DNA of 64,000 nucleotides from Suilimivivens sp009774465 (GCA_947382645.1 CANDAE010000010.1:65457-129456); one strand, 5' to 3'. Positions 43,797-53,134 are shown, counted from the stretch's first letter. Notes: a model not told the origin generated them from the sequence alone. Made by a program: numbers and translations.

Positions 43797-43949
43797 ATGT
43801 CATTATATAATATTATAATACTTTTGATTGGTATTGTCGGCGCAATTGTGGGCATCGGCTCTACACTGGCTATTATTGTTTCTCTTTTTGGAACACTTGG
43901 ATATAAAATTCACAGAAAAATTAAATATGGAATTTCTTTATATAAATAA
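43797..43949 (+). CDS. Small 50-residue single-span membrane protein
   Basis: ATG 43797 to TAA 43949, with GGAGGT 7 bases upstream. One long hydrophobic, glycine-containing helix (about 5-34, IIILLIGIVGAIVGIGSTLAIIV) is followed by a short basic tail (YKIHRKIKYG). The strong binding site and the clean hydrophobic-basic layout support a real gene. It may be a small membrane regulator or toxin-like peptide; nothing more can be said. Confidence 0.6.
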   Translation: MSLYNIIILLIGIVGAIVGIGSTLAIIVSLFGTLGYKIHRKIKYGISLYK

Positions 43950-43952
43950 TTC

Positions 43953-43980
43953 AAAAAGCTGCCGCGTAAACCGCGGCAGC
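43953..43980 (-). terminator. Intrinsic terminator of pgi
   Basis: GCTGCCGCG and CGCGGCAGC form a perfect 9-bp GC-rich stem around a 5-base loop; on the minus strand it is followed by TTTTT. It lies 34 bases beyond the pgi stop. On the plus strand no T-run follows, so it may only weakly stop transcripts from the small gene. Confidence 0.85.
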
Positions 43981-44013
43981 CTTACATTCCAGGATTTTTA
44001 TTAACTTTGCAAT

Positions 44014-45360
44014 TTATAATCTCTTAAGCAGTTCTTCCCTCTGTGCCTCATAGCCGGGCTTTCCAAGAAGTGCAAACATATTCTTCTTATAACTTTCCAC
44101 ACCGGGCTGATTGAAAGGATTTACGCCAAGTAAGTATCCGCTGACGCCGCATGCAAACTCAAAGAAATAAAATAACTGCCCCAGGTAAAATTCACTCACT
44201 TCAGGTACTTTAACCATCAGGTTGGGAACCTGTCCGTCCGTATGAGCAAGAATGGTTCCATTCATGGCGCTCTTGTTTACGAAATCAACGCTCTTGCCTG
44301 CCAGGTAATTAAGCCCGTCAAGATCCACTGCTTCTTCCTTGAGAACAATCTCTTCTCTGCTGGTTTCAATGTTGATTACCGTTTCAAACATATTTCTTGA
44401 GCCATCCTGAATGAACTGCCCCATAGAATGTAGATCAGTAGTCAGATCCACGCTGGCAGGGAAAATACCTTTCTGATCTTTGCCTTCGCTCTCTCCATAG
44501 AGCTGCTTCCACCATTCGGAAACATAATGAACGCTGGGTTCATAGTTTGCAAGAATTTCAATACATTTTCCTTTTCTTAAAAGAATATTCCGAAGAGCAG
44601 CATATTTCAGCGCATCATTTTCTTCAAAGGAAGCTTCCAGAGCGGCCTTGCGTCCTGCCTGAGCTCCTTCCATAAGTTTATCAATATCTGCTCCGCTTAC
44701 AGCAATCGGAAGTAAACCAACAGCAGTAAGAACGGAAAAACGTCCGCCTACATCATCCGGAACTACGAAGCTTTCATAGCCTTCTTCCGTAGCAAGATTT
44801 TTTAAAGAGCCTCTTGCCTTATCTGTTGTGGCATAGATTCTCTTTGCTGCTTCTTCCTTGCCATATTTCTTTTCCATCATTTCCTTAAACACACGGAATG
44901 CAATTGCAGGCTCTGTAGTAGTGCCTGACTTACTGATCATATTAATGGAGAAATCTCTGTCTCCAATTACATCCATTAAATGTTTAATATAGGTGGAGCT
45001 GATAGAGTTTCCTACAAAATATATTTCAGGAGTTTTTCTGATTTCCTTACTTACTGTGTTATAAAAGCTGTGTCTTAAAAATTCAATGGCTGCCCTTGCT
45101 CCAAGGTAGGAACCGCCAATGCCAATCACCAGCAAAACCTCTGAATCGCTCTGGATTTTGGCTGCTGCCTTTTTAATTCTGTCAAACTCTTCCTTGTCGT
45201 AATTTTCAGGAAGGTCAATCCATCCAAGGAAATCATTACCTGCACCTGTTTTGGAAACCAATAATTCTTTTGCATCCAGAGCCAGCTTCTTCATGGATTC
45301 AACTTCCTGATCCTGAATAAAGGAAGCTGCTTTGGAGTAATCAAATGTTACTTTGTTCAT
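44014..45360 (-). CDS. pgi: Glucose-6-phosphate isomerase
   Basis: 448 residues from the ATG at 45360 (AAGGAG 8 bases upstream), the compact length seen in Firmicutes. Interconverts glucose-6-phosphate and fructose-6-phosphate. VIGIGGSYLGARAAIEFL (about 80), MISKSGTTTEPAIAFR (about 140) and DVGGRFSVLTAVGLLP are sugar-phosphate-binding segments. The catalytic Glu is in NYEPSVHYVSEWWKQLYGESEG, and the C-terminal Lys in GVESYKKNMF. It stands alone between its own promoter and terminator. Confidence 0.96.
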   Translation of the reverse strand: MNKVTFDYSKAASFIQDQEVESMKKLALDAKELLVSKTGAGNDFLGWIDLPENYDKEEFDRIKKAAAKIQSDSEVLLVIGIGGSYLGARAAIEFLRHSFYNTVSKEIRKTPEIYFVGNSISSTYIKHLMDVIGDRDFSINMISKSGTTTEPAIAFRVFKEMMEKKYGKEEAAKRIYATTDKARGSLKNLATEEGYESFVVPDDVGGRFSVLTAVGLLPIAVSGADIDKLMEGAQAGRKAALEASFEENDALKYAALRNILLRKGKCIEILANYEPSVHYVSEWWKQLYGESEGKDQKGIFPASVDLTTDLHSMGQFIQDGSRNMFETVINIETSREEIVLKEEAVDLDGLNYLAGKSVDFVNKSAMNGTILAHTDGQVPNLMVKVPEVSEFYLGQLFYFFEFACGVSGYLLGVNPFNQPGVESYKKNMFALLGKPGYEAQREELLKRL

Positions 45361-45413
45361 AATGTACACTCCTTTTTATAAAATAATATTTTTTACCATA
45401 TTAACCAATTTTT

Positions 45414-45442
45414 AGTGTAACAAATAGATTGGTCTTTTTCAA
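45414..45442 (-). promoter_or_regulatory. Sigma-A promoter of pgi
   Basis: On the minus strand TTGAAA, a 17-base spacer and TACACT lie about 55 bases before the pgi start. Confidence 0.65.
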
Positions 45443-45477
45443 GAACTTTGCTTAAACAGTTCCACCAGGCATAGCAC

Positions 45478-46707
45478 TTAATCCCCAATATAGTATTCTT
45501 CCAGCGTCATATTTCCATCCAGAAAACGATAAAACTCCTCGTCAAATTCATAATCCTTACCTTCATATTCTCCGGCAAGCTCTTTCGCTTCCTCCACCCT
45601 GCCATTTGCCACAAGTGCAACTATGTAAGTATCCACAACATAATTGCCCTCCTCATACAGTTCATAAGCGCGCAGTGCATAGTCAAGGCCCTTTTCCAGA
45701 TTGCCTTCCACCAGCTCCAATGTTGCATAAGAACGCAGCACCGCATAATCTTCTTTATTTACTGCATAAATTTCCTCAAGTATCTGCCTTGCCTGTTCCA
45801 GCTCTCCCTGCCTGCGGTAATAGGTTGCAATCTGTGCCTGTGCATCAAAATAATAAGGGTTAATCTCAATGCATTCCTTTAAATAATTCATTCTCGCTTC
45901 ATCATCTGCCGTCATACTGCCCAGACAGTAATAAACAAGCGCCTGATCATAATTTTTACTTCCAATGTATACTGACATGGCTTCACAATATTGCTCCATA
46001 GCTTCATAGGGATCTCCATCTTCGCCAATATCTTCATACACCTGTTCTACAAGTTCATCACTTAAATCACAGGTATCATAATATATATTAAGCTTATCCA
46101 CATATCCAATCACTTTCCGGTATTGTTTATCGGAAATGTCTCTTTCCGCAATATATTGATTGATTGCATAAGACGCATAGTCATAATACCCATACTTCAT
46201 GCCAATATCTGTAAGACGAAATGCTGTATTGATATCTTCCGGATCTTTTTCCAATGCGTCGAGCAATTCATTCATTTCCGTCAGAATATATCCATTTTCT
46301 GCTGTAAGAGACGTACTTTCCTGCCCTTTATCCGGCTCCTGTACATCCTCATTTTCCGACATATCCCTGGCTTCTGAGGAATCTTTCGATTCTAATACAT
46401 CTTTGGTATCTGAAATCTCTTCGAGCGCAGCTTCCGCCTCCTGCGTATGCTGCTTTTTTAACGCGCCTACAGCCAGTAAGACGCCGGCAGCACAAATACA
46501 AACCACCGCTGCACCAGCCCCTATGCAAAGTATCCGCCGCTTCTTCTTCCTGATTAGTTCTTCTCTGCATTCTTTACACAAAACAGATTTGGGATCTTCA
46601 CTCCGGTCTATGGCTCTGCGCTTACAATTTTCACAAAGTCCCTGTCCCATATTTCCAAATGGATCTCCTGTGTATCCTGCCCACCATTCATTATCCCTGT
46701 TTTCCAT
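45478..46707 (-). CDS. Membrane-anchored TPR protein with N-terminal zinc-ribbon-like motif
   Basis: 409 residues. The N-terminus has two CxxC knuckles (CENC at about 20 and CKEC at about 40), a likely zinc ribbon, then a basic patch and a single membrane helix (about 58-82, ILCIGAGAAVVCICAAGVLLAVG). An acidic Glu/Asp/Ser linker (90-130) follows. The C-terminal 270 residues form TPR-like helical repeats (for example YDQALVYYCLGSMTADDEA, ELEQARQILEEIYAV, NLEKGLDYALRAYELY). It probably acts as a scaffold, with the TPR part outside if the zinc ribbon is cytoplasmic. No partner is evident. Confidence 0.8.
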   Translation of the reverse strand: MENRDNEWWAGYTGDPFGNMGQGLCENCKRRAIDRSEDPKSVLCKECREELIRKKKRRILCIGAGAAVVCICAAGVLLAVGALKKQHTQEAEAALEEISDTKDVLESKDSSEARDMSENEDVQEPDKGQESTSLTAENGYILTEMNELLDALEKDPEDINTAFRLTDIGMKYGYYDYASYAINQYIAERDISDKQYRKVIGYVDKLNIYYDTCDLSDELVEQVYEDIGEDGDPYEAMEQYCEAMSVYIGSKNYDQALVYYCLGSMTADDEARMNYLKECIEINPYYFDAQAQIATYYRRQGELEQARQILEEIYAVNKEDYAVLRSYATLELVEGNLEKGLDYALRAYELYEEGNYVVDTYIVALVANGRVEEAKELAGEYEGKDYEFDEEFYRFLDGNMTLEEYYIGD

Positions 46708-46770
46708 TTTCTCCCTTCCTTTCTCTCATGCATCCCGACAATACAAATATATAATAAAAAAGTTTGCATT

Positions 46771-47334
46771 TCATAACATATTTTTATTATAAACCGCTCT
46801 CTCCCCACCAATAAACTTCCCTCTTGTTCTGGCACATACCAAATGTGCATGGCCGATTTCTTTTATATGAATGCGTACTGGAACCGCCACCTCCATAAGA
46901 TGCATACCAATCAGCGTATCTCCGATATCCATTCCTGCCTGCCCGCTGATGTGCTCTACCACCACCGGTTCAGAAAATCTTTTATAAGCTGTGGTTCCAA
47001 AGGAACCTCCTGCTTTCGGCTGGGGAACCACATTTACAACAGGAAGCCGCTCTCTTCTTGCCAGCTCTTTTTCAATAACTAACGCCCTGTTTAAATGCTC
47101 GCAACATTGTGCTGCCAGATAAAGCTTCTTTTCCAATACCACCTGATAAATACCTTCAAACACTGCCTCCGCTGTTTCCAGACTGGAAGAGGTGCCGATT
47201 CTTTCTCCCGTCACTTCACTGGAAGAGCATCCCACAACTAAAATATCCCCTTCCAATAAATGCGCCTGTTCAATAAGCAGTCTGGTCGCCTGCCCTGCCT
47301 GCTTATTTATTTCTTTTAAAAATTCTTCTTCCAT
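46771..47334 (-). CDS. UPF0340/DUF436 (YwlG-like) family protein
   Basis: 187 residues, the normal size. The family pattern is clear: VVGCSSSEVTGERIGTSSSLE near 35-55, LAAQCCEHLNRALVIEKE near 85-100, then VVPQPKAGGSFGTTAYKRF and DIGDTLIGMHLMEVAVPVR. The fold is related to an isomerase/transferase-like Rossmann protein of unknown function. It lies 34 bases after the helicase gene on the same strand and is probably co-transcribed. Confidence 0.88.
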   Translation of the reverse strand: MEEEFLKEINKQAGQATRLLIEQAHLLEGDILVVGCSSSEVTGERIGTSSSLETAEAVFEGIYQVVLEKKLYLAAQCCEHLNRALVIEKELARRERLPVVNVVPQPKAGGSFGTTAYKRFSEPVVVEHISGQAGMDIGDTLIGMHLMEVAVPVRIHIKEIGHAHLVCARTRGKFIGGERAVYNKNML

Positions 47335-47368
47335 GTAATATTTCCTTTCTCAATTTTAACAGTTTTTT

Positions 47369-50300
47369 CTACCGATAGAAAGCATATCCTTTTACTTCCC
47401 TGACAAAACCATTTTCTTCCAGAATTTTTGCTGCCTCATCAGGGTATTCTTTTACCTGAATTCTCTTTTTATCTTTAAAAATCTGTCCTTTTTTATACTC
47501 TTCCACAAATAATTTTACTGCTTCTTCTAAATACTTATCCTCAAAAACCCGCAGCGTTTTTCCCTGTTTTTCAAAAACTGCAACAGGATTTCCTCCTTTG
47601 AGAGCCGCCGCTGAGCCCGATATATTAAGGAAGTTTTTACCTTCTTTGTGGGGAAGAAGTTTTCCCCATATCTGCATGGGATCTGCTCCGTTCAGCCAGA
47701 CCATATCACTTTCTGCATGAGACAATGCAGCGGTTACTCCGCCAAAATCTTTTCCTCTGATAAACTGTGCCCCGGACAGTCCTTCCACAAAATATCCTCT
47801 TCTTACCTGTCCCGTATACTCCTGAATCCGTAAAAGATTTAGCGCCTCCTGCCAGGACAAACCATATGCAGCAGCGCTTTCCCGGCAGAGAATCAGGTAC
47901 CTGTCAAAGCATCTCTCCATCTGCTCCTGCACTGTAAGAGGACGAAGCGGTCTCACCAAATCCCACCGTCCTGCCTGCAGCGCTTTCACACGGGCTCCCA
48001 CCCGCACTCTGGCAGCAGATTTTTTTATTTTCTCCTGACCAAGCCACTGGAGCACCGGCACAAAGCTGTCTGCACACACAATGCCTTTTTCCATAAGAGC
48101 TAAAAGAGTATCATAAGGCGATTCCCCTTCCAGAACTCCACTTAGCGCCTGCATAAAACTGGCTCCCCGTCTGGATAAAGCCCGTACCAGCAGCTTTTCC
48201 TTTTCCGAAAGACTCTCCCAGTCAATTTCCGGTTCTTTCTCCCAATCAATCCCATCCATACGGTCAAAACGAACTTTCCCACCCTCTTCCATATGCCAAA
48301 AATATTCCCCGGCAGATAAAAAGGCATCCAACTGACTTTCCCTGTAATTTTTTACCCTGGAGGGAAAGAGTACTTCCTCCCATAAAGCTGCCGGAAAAGC
48401 TGTTCCCGCAAAGGAGGATACCGTCATTTTTAAACTCTCTTCGGATGGTGCAGAACGATGCACACGGGAAGCAAGCAGTGCTGCGTAAGCCTGCGGCGGA
48501 CAGGTGGAAATTTCCTCCCTGCGGTTTTTTAATGTTTTATTTCTGGCACGCTTATATAATTGGGCATGATAATAGACAACAACCTTATCTTCCTTTTCTT
48601 CATCCAAAGATTCTTCCTGAGAAACAATTTCTTCATTTTCACATAATATTTTAAGCAGTTCCAGGGCTTTTTCTTCCTTCCAGTTATAACGGAGCGCCAC
48701 CTGACGCGCGCTTGCCCCTCCCCGATATCTTAACATACGCCGGATAACAGAACACGCCTCTTCTCTGTTTCCTTCCTCCAGCGCCCCATGATAATCCGCT
48801 TCCTGTTCCGCCGCAATCCAAAGCCCCTGCTCCAGGTAAAGGACGCGGCCTTCTTTGCTCAAATTTTCAAGCCACTCCACCGGAATATCCAGATCTCCGG
48901 CCGCCAGATCTCCCTCTGTCATTAAAAGGGAATGAAGCTGCTTTTCATCTGTCGGAAGCTTTTCTCTTTTTTGAACCAGGGAAAGCTCCAGAGCGCCCGG
49001 TCTTACCATTTCCTCCTGCTTTAGCGCATCTGCAACTGCAGCATGAACGCCTCTGGGCGTCGGCGCATAATCATACATAACTGCTGCCTCCTGCCCCCAC
49101 TGTAAAGGAAGGGACATGGGAGAAGGCGTCTTTGTGTAAACCTCGCGCACCAGAACTTCTCCCGATCTGATTTTTTCAAGCAGCTCCCGTACACCTGCAC
49201 CGTCCCAAATCTGTTCCATGCACTCTCTTTTTGTCTCTCTGATCAGAGGATGGTTTTTCTCTCTTACCACCTGATCCAGCATTTCCGCACTCCGAAGCCG
49301 CTGCATCCAAAGGGGCTGCCTTCCATTTCCTTTTGCTCCCATCATAAGTGCTCTACCGCAGTTATAACGAAATGCCATGTTAAAAACAGGTGCGGAGGGA
49401 AGCATGGCGGTTAAAACTGTTTCTACTGTTTCAGGATCAATTCTGTTAAGCAGACCTTCCGGCATTACCTGATCCCCATAGGAATAAAGTAAAAATCCAT
49501 CCTCCTCATCCACACTGCCTACATTCATTTTAAGTTCTATTTCCGCTTCCTGCGCTGCAAGCAGTGCCAGGGGCGCATTAATCCGCCTCCCAAAAACGGA
49601 ATGGATCATTAACTGGCTGTTTCCGGACTGATCCCGAAAATGCTCCGCCAAAATAGTTTTATCATCAGGCAGCCCGCCTGTGGCGGCAATCTGCCTTTTC
49701 AAATATCCTTCCGAAAGCAGTGCCGCAGATTCATCCAGCCCCAGCTTAACAAGGGCATCTTTTAAGTTTCCCTCCTCTTCTGCTTTGGAAAGACTGCGCA
49801 ATATTTTTCCAAAATAAATTCCGGTTTCCTTGTTCCGCCCTTTCAACTCCCCCTTCCAGAAGGGAAGCCTTGCACCCTCCACCGGCGCCTGTGTAACCGT
49901 CACTGTATCTCTTCCAATATTTACTACTTTCCATGCAAAAGCGCCTAATATAAAACGATCCCCTTTTTGCGTCTCATAGACAAACTCCTCATCTGCCTCT
50001 CCTACTTTTACCCCTTCCTCCGTACGAACCGTGTAAAGCCCCTTGTCAGGAATCGTTCCACCTGCTGAAATGGCAAGCATTCTGCTGTAACCATCTCCTT
50101 CCACCTTTTCATGAATCCTGTCGTACAAAATTCTGGGGCGGACCGGAACATCTCTTTTATGCTCATAATCCCCTGCCAGCATTTGAAGCACTTCTTTTAC
50201 ATCCTCTTTTGTAACTTCGGAAAAAGACCATGCTCTTTGCAGAATTTCCATCACATCATCCACTTCATAGCCCTTAAATGCCGCCATAGAAACCAAATGC

Positions 50301-51508
50301 TGGGCCAGCACATCAAAACACCCTCTGGGAGGATTCATTAATTCCACTTTCCCTTCTCTGGCAAGCTGCGCGGTCATTCCACTTAAAATGCACTCCGCCG
50401 CTGTTCTGGGAAATAAATACATCACGCTGGTGCGTGAGGGGTTATGCCCTGCACGCCCTAACCTCTGCATTGTCCCGGAAATGGTACGGGGACATCCCAC
50501 CTGCAGCACCTGATCGATTTCTCCCACGTCAATTCCCAGTTCCATAGAAGAAGTAGCGCACAAAAGCCGCAGCTTTCCTTCCCTTAAAGACTCCTCCACT
50601 TCCTGACGCTGTTCTTTGGAAAGGCTTCCGTGATGCACCCTTGCAAAATCCTCTCCCCCAATTAAGTTTACATAATATGCCAGTTTCTCCGCGTACCGTC
50701 TTCCTTCCACAAAAGCAATTACACTTTGATTTCCCTGACAATACCGATACACCAGCTCTGAAAGCTCCTGCCAAACAGGATCTTTTCTTCTCTTACTGCT
50801 ATTCACATAAGAGCCTAAAATCTGTAATTGTATCTTCTTTTCCATAGTAGGCGCCGCAATGGCAACCGCCTCGGGAGCCAGATACCTGGCTGCTGCGGAA
50901 AGCGGAGAAATGGTGGCGGACAAGCCAATTCTCTGTAGCGTGCTTTTGCACAAAATATCCAGCCTTGCTATGGACAACATTAAATGAGCTCCCCGCTTGG
51001 TATCAATCAGGGCATGGAGCTCGTCAATGATCACTGCCTTAGCTGTACACAATATGTTCTGCCCTGTTTTACTGGTCAGCATTAAATATAAAGATTCCGG
51101 TGTAATAATCAAAATATGGGGCGGCTTTTTGATCATCTGTCTTCTTTCATGCTGGGTAGTATCTCCGGTACGGATTGCCACCGAAATCAGCTCTTCCCCG
51201 CCAATTCCCTTAAGAGGCTTTCTTAAGTTCTCTCTGATGTCCGCCGCCAGGGATTTTAAGGGAGATACATAAATTAATTGAAGCTCCTGCTTTAATGTGC
51301 CTTTACAAGCTTCTTTTTTCAGTCTGTCCAAAAACACCAGAAAGGCTGAAAGTGTTTTTCCTGTTCCGGTAGGTGCCGACACCAGCACATGTGTGCCTGC
51401 AGCAATTGCCGGCCATGCTTCTTTCTGCACAGGCGTGGGCTCTCCCAACGTTTCCTTAAACCATTTTGCTGTTTTTTCGTTAAAAAGCTTTAGACAGTTC
51501 TTCATCAT
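47369..51508 (-). CDS. Lhr-type large DEAD/DEAH-box helicase
   Basis: 1379 residues. Superfamily 2 motifs are complete in the N-terminal 450 residues: Q-like PTPVQKEAWPAI, Walker A SAPTGTGKTLSAFL, IYVSPLKSLAADI, Walker B IIDELHAL (DELH), SATISPL, and motifs V/VI SSMELGIDVGEIDQVLQVG with QRLGRAGH. The Lhr-specific winged-helix and beta-barrel (Lhr core) follow to about 850. The C-terminal 500 residues resemble the Lhr-CTD with winged-helix domains. Lhr helicases translocate 3'-5' on ssDNA and act in repair. AAAGGG precedes the ATG; the following DUF436 gene may be in the same transcript. Confidence 0.92.
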   Translation of the reverse strand: MMKNCLKLFNEKTAKWFKETLGEPTPVQKEAWPAIAAGTHVLVSAPTGTGKTLSAFLVFLDRLKKEACKGTLKQELQLIYVSPLKSLAADIRENLRKPLKGIGGEELISVAIRTGDTTQHERRQMIKKPPHILIITPESLYLMLTSKTGQNILCTAKAVIIDELHALIDTKRGAHLMLSIARLDILCKSTLQRIGLSATISPLSAAARYLAPEAVAIAAPTMEKKIQLQILGSYVNSSKRRKDPVWQELSELVYRYCQGNQSVIAFVEGRRYAEKLAYYVNLIGGEDFARVHHGSLSKEQRQEVEESLREGKLRLLCATSSMELGIDVGEIDQVLQVGCPRTISGTMQRLGRAGHNPSRTSVMYLFPRTAAECILSGMTAQLAREGKVELMNPPRGCFDVLAQHLVSMAAFKGYEVDDVMEILQRAWSFSEVTKEDVKEVLQMLAGDYEHKRDVPVRPRILYDRIHEKVEGDGYSRMLAISAGGTIPDKGLYTVRTEEGVKVGEADEEFVYETQKGDRFILGAFAWKVVNIGRDTVTVTQAPVEGARLPFWKGELKGRNKETGIYFGKILRSLSKAEEEGNLKDALVKLGLDESAALLSEGYLKRQIAATGGLPDDKTILAEHFRDQSGNSQLMIHSVFGRRINAPLALLAAQEAEIELKMNVGSVDEEDGFLLYSYGDQVMPEGLLNRIDPETVETVLTAMLPSAPVFNMAFRYNCGRALMMGAKGNGRQPLWMQRLRSAEMLDQVVREKNHPLIRETKRECMEQIWDGAGVRELLEKIRSGEVLVREVYTKTPSPMSLPLQWGQEAAVMYDYAPTPRGVHAAVADALKQEEMVRPGALELSLVQKREKLPTDEKQLHSLLMTEGDLAAGDLDIPVEWLENLSKEGRVLYLEQGLWIAAEQEADYHGALEEGNREEACSVIRRMLRYRGGASARQVALRYNWKEEKALELLKILCENEEIVSQEESLDEEKEDKVVVYYHAQLYKRARNKTLKNRREEISTCPPQAYAALLASRVHRSAPSEESLKMTVSSFAGTAFPAALWEEVLFPSRVKNYRESQLDAFLSAGEYFWHMEEGGKVRFDRMDGIDWEKEPEIDWESLSEKEKLLVRALSRRGASFMQALSGVLEGESPYDTLLALMEKGIVCADSFVPVLQWLGQEKIKKSAARVRVGARVKALQAGRWDLVRPLRPLTVQEQMERCFDRYLILCRESAAAYGLSWQEALNLLRIQEYTGQVRRGYFVEGLSGAQFIRGKDFGGVTAALSHAESDMVWLNGADPMQIWGKLLPHKEGKNFLNISGSAAALKGGNPVAVFEKQGKTLRVFEDKYLEEAVKLFVEEYKKGQIFKDKKRIQVKEYPDEAAKILEENGFVREVKGYAFYR

Positions 51509-51546
51509 TTATCCCTTTAAAACACATACCGCCAAGTGTACTATTT

Positions 51547-51577
51547 TAAAACTGCCGGAAGATATTCCGGCAGTTTT
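51547..51577. terminator. Bidirectional-looking terminator after the MFS gene
   Basis: AAAACTGCCGGAA (51548-51560) and TTCCGGCAGTTTT (51565-51577) form a 13-bp stem with a GATA loop. It lies between the MFS stop and the helicase start; on the minus strand the stem runs into TTTTAAAATAG. Confidence 0.8.
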
Positions 51578-51601
51578 ATTTTACTTTAACATAAGGATGG
51601 C

Positions 51602-52912
51602 TCACGAAGCACGGTGTTCGTTGCTTTCCAACTCCCAAATGTATTTATTCCGCCTGAAATACAGACATACTCCTATGCCCGCAAAGGCAATTACAAAAAA
51701 CAAAAATGCTGCGCCGGATCCCTTTCCTGCTCCAAACATTTTCACCAGAATACTCCCGGCATCCTTCCCTTTCATAATCGGTTCAAACACCTGATCCACC
51801 AGAAAACCGCCCAGGAAATATCCCACAGGTATCGTAAAAAACTGAAGTGAATTTCTCACAGAATAAACTCTTCCCTGCATTTGTTCCGGCACGTGCAGCC
51901 GCATAACCGCATCCAGATTGGTACTCATAAGCGGAATTGCAATCCAGCCAAGGAATCCACCGATACACCAGATAAGAGGCGTTCTTCCGAATGCCAACAG
52001 GAAATTTTCCGTACTCATGGAAAATAACAGGCAATTACAAATAACACGTATCCGGCTTTTTGGTTCCTTTATGAAAAAGGCTAAAATACTTCCTGTAAAT
52101 GTGGTTATTCCAATCACTGCATTTACCAGCCCCAACACCTTCTCGCTTCCGCCATTTCTTGATAACATCATGGCAGGAAATGCAGCTTCATAAATAGACG
52201 CTACCAAATTGATTGCTGCCAGAAACAGAATCAGATTAAAGATTCCCCGTTCCTTTTTCAGATACGTAATCCCTTTTTTTGCAGAAATCCAAAGAGGTTC
52301 CTTCTCCTCTTTTGTCTCCATGCTTTCCGGAATCCGTATGAAAAATGCCAGGGTTAAAAACGCTGTTCCAAAGGTAAGCAAATCAAATATTACCACTGCT
52401 CCCATTCCTGCGATTCCTAAAACAGCAGTGGAAATAATCGGCGTTAAGATGGAATTTAATGAACTGGAAAAATAACGCAGTCCTCCTACCCGCTGGTAAT
52501 ACTTTTTGGGAAGCACTCGCGTCACCGCCACCTCAGATGCCGGCTGTTGGACGGTATTCATCAGTCCGTTCACTCCATTAATCAAATACAAATGCCATAT
52601 CTGCAGCTCGCCCCTTTGTAATAAAATCAGCATAACTACAGTAGTCAGCGCCGCTATGGTGTCACACGCCAGCATGGTTATTTTTTTATTCCACTTGTCG
52701 CTTAAGGCTCCTGCAAAGATACTGAGCAGTACATAAGGTGCATAGGAACTTACCATCAACAATGCTGTCATAAGGGCGGAGCCCTTCTGGGTATAAGACC
52801 AGATCACCAGTGCATAACTTGTCATCGCACTTCCAAGCCCGGAAAAGGACTGGGTAATCCAAAGTATGAGAAATGTTTTCATTTCTCTAAATGTATTTTT
52901 ATTGATTTTCAT
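51602..52912 (-). CDS. MFS efflux transporter (Mef/DHA3-like)
   Basis: 436 residues, 12 predicted membrane helices. The N-terminal half shows LWITQSFSGLGSAMTSYALVIW, the motif-A-like GALSDKWNKK between helices 2 and 3, and NGLMNTVQQPASEVAVTRVLP, the pattern of the macrolide-efflux (Mef) and enterobactin-exporter branch of MFS. A central loop (about 195-215) separates the halves. It probably exports an antibiotic or metabolite. The Shine-Dalgarno AAGGAG is buried in a hairpin and a 13-codon leader peptide precedes the gene, so drug-induced translational attenuation is likely (see the separate features). Confidence 0.88.
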   Translation of the reverse strand: MKINKNTFREMKTFLILWITQSFSGLGSAMTSYALVIWSYTQKGSALMTALLMVSSYAPYVLLSIFAGALSDKWNKKITMLACDTIAALTTVVMLILLQRGELQIWHLYLINGVNGLMNTVQQPASEVAVTRVLPKKYYQRVGGLRYFSSSLNSILTPIISTAVLGIAGMGAVVIFDLLTFGTAFLTLAFFIRIPESMETKEEKEPLWISAKKGITYLKKERGIFNLILFLAAINLVASIYEAAFPAMMLSRNGGSEKVLGLVNAVIGITTFTGSILAFFIKEPKSRIRVICNCLLFSMSTENFLLAFGRTPLIWCIGGFLGWIAIPLMSTNLDAVMRLHVPEQMQGRVYSVRNSLQFFTIPVGYFLGGFLVDQVFEPIMKGKDAGSILVKMFGAGKGSGAAFLFFVIAFAGIGVCLYFRRNKYIWELESNEHRAS

Positions 52913-52913
52913 A

Positions 52914-53009
52914 GACTTTGCTCCTTTTCAAATAATTTTTGAAATCTGCAAAGTCCCAGAGCAGTTACTCTACTCCATGCAATCCTGCCCTAAAAGACTT
53001 TGCATGGAG
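52914..53009 (-). promoter_or_regulatory. Translational attenuator hairpins before the MFS gene
   Basis: Minus-strand RNA segments in order: segment 1, CTCCATGCAAAGTC (53009-52996, inside the leader peptide); segment 2, TTGCATGGAG (52982-52973); segment 3, GACTTTGC (52955-52948); segment 4, GCAAAGTC (52921-52914, between the Shine-Dalgarno and the ATG). Segments 1 and 2 pair over 10 bp. Segments 3 and 4 pair over 8 bp, with an inner 7-bp stem (TTTCAAA 52944-52938 with TTTGAAA 52932-52926), hiding AAGGAG at 52926-52921. Segment 1 can alternatively pair with segment 3 over 9 bp (TGCAAAGTC with GACTTTGCA), freeing the start site. This is the logic of erm/mef-type attenuators. Confidence 0.65.
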
Positions 53010-53031
53010 CTGCTGCAATGCATAATACCAT
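52990..53031 (-). CDS. 13-residue leader peptide (MVLCIAAAPCKVF)
   Basis: ATG 53031 to TAG 52990, with a perfect AAAGGAG 7 bases upstream. The peptide is MVLCIAAAPCKVF. Its last codons overlap the first arm of the attenuator hairpin, so a ribosome stalled there would open it. Short leader peptides of this kind control drug-resistance genes by stalling when an antibiotic is bound. The AAPC segment is a conceivable stall site, but this is inference. Confidence 0.6.
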   Translation of the reverse strand: MVLCIAAAPCKVF

Positions 53032-53100
53032 TTTGGATCTCCTTTACATATAATTTAAACATTCGAAGGTCTCGCTTCGCAAGCTGCCTTTGTGTTAAAC

Positions 53101-53128
53101 AAAAAAGACGGTGAATCCCGTCTTTTTT
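53101..53128. terminator. Bidirectional intrinsic terminator after the SDH-protease operon
   Basis: AAAAAAGACGG (53101-53111) and CCGTCTTTTTT (53118-53128) form an 11-bp stem with a 6-base loop and T-runs on both strands. It follows the small-protein stop at 53135 and precedes the leader of the MFS gene. Confidence 0.85.
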
Positions 53129-53134
53129 GGCATT

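Noticed and set aside
46199..46792. Plus-strand frame (197 codons) opposite the TPR protein and the intergenic gap
   Set aside because: Serine/leucine-rich antisense translation without a start signal; the opposite strand has clear TPR repeats and cysteine motifs.
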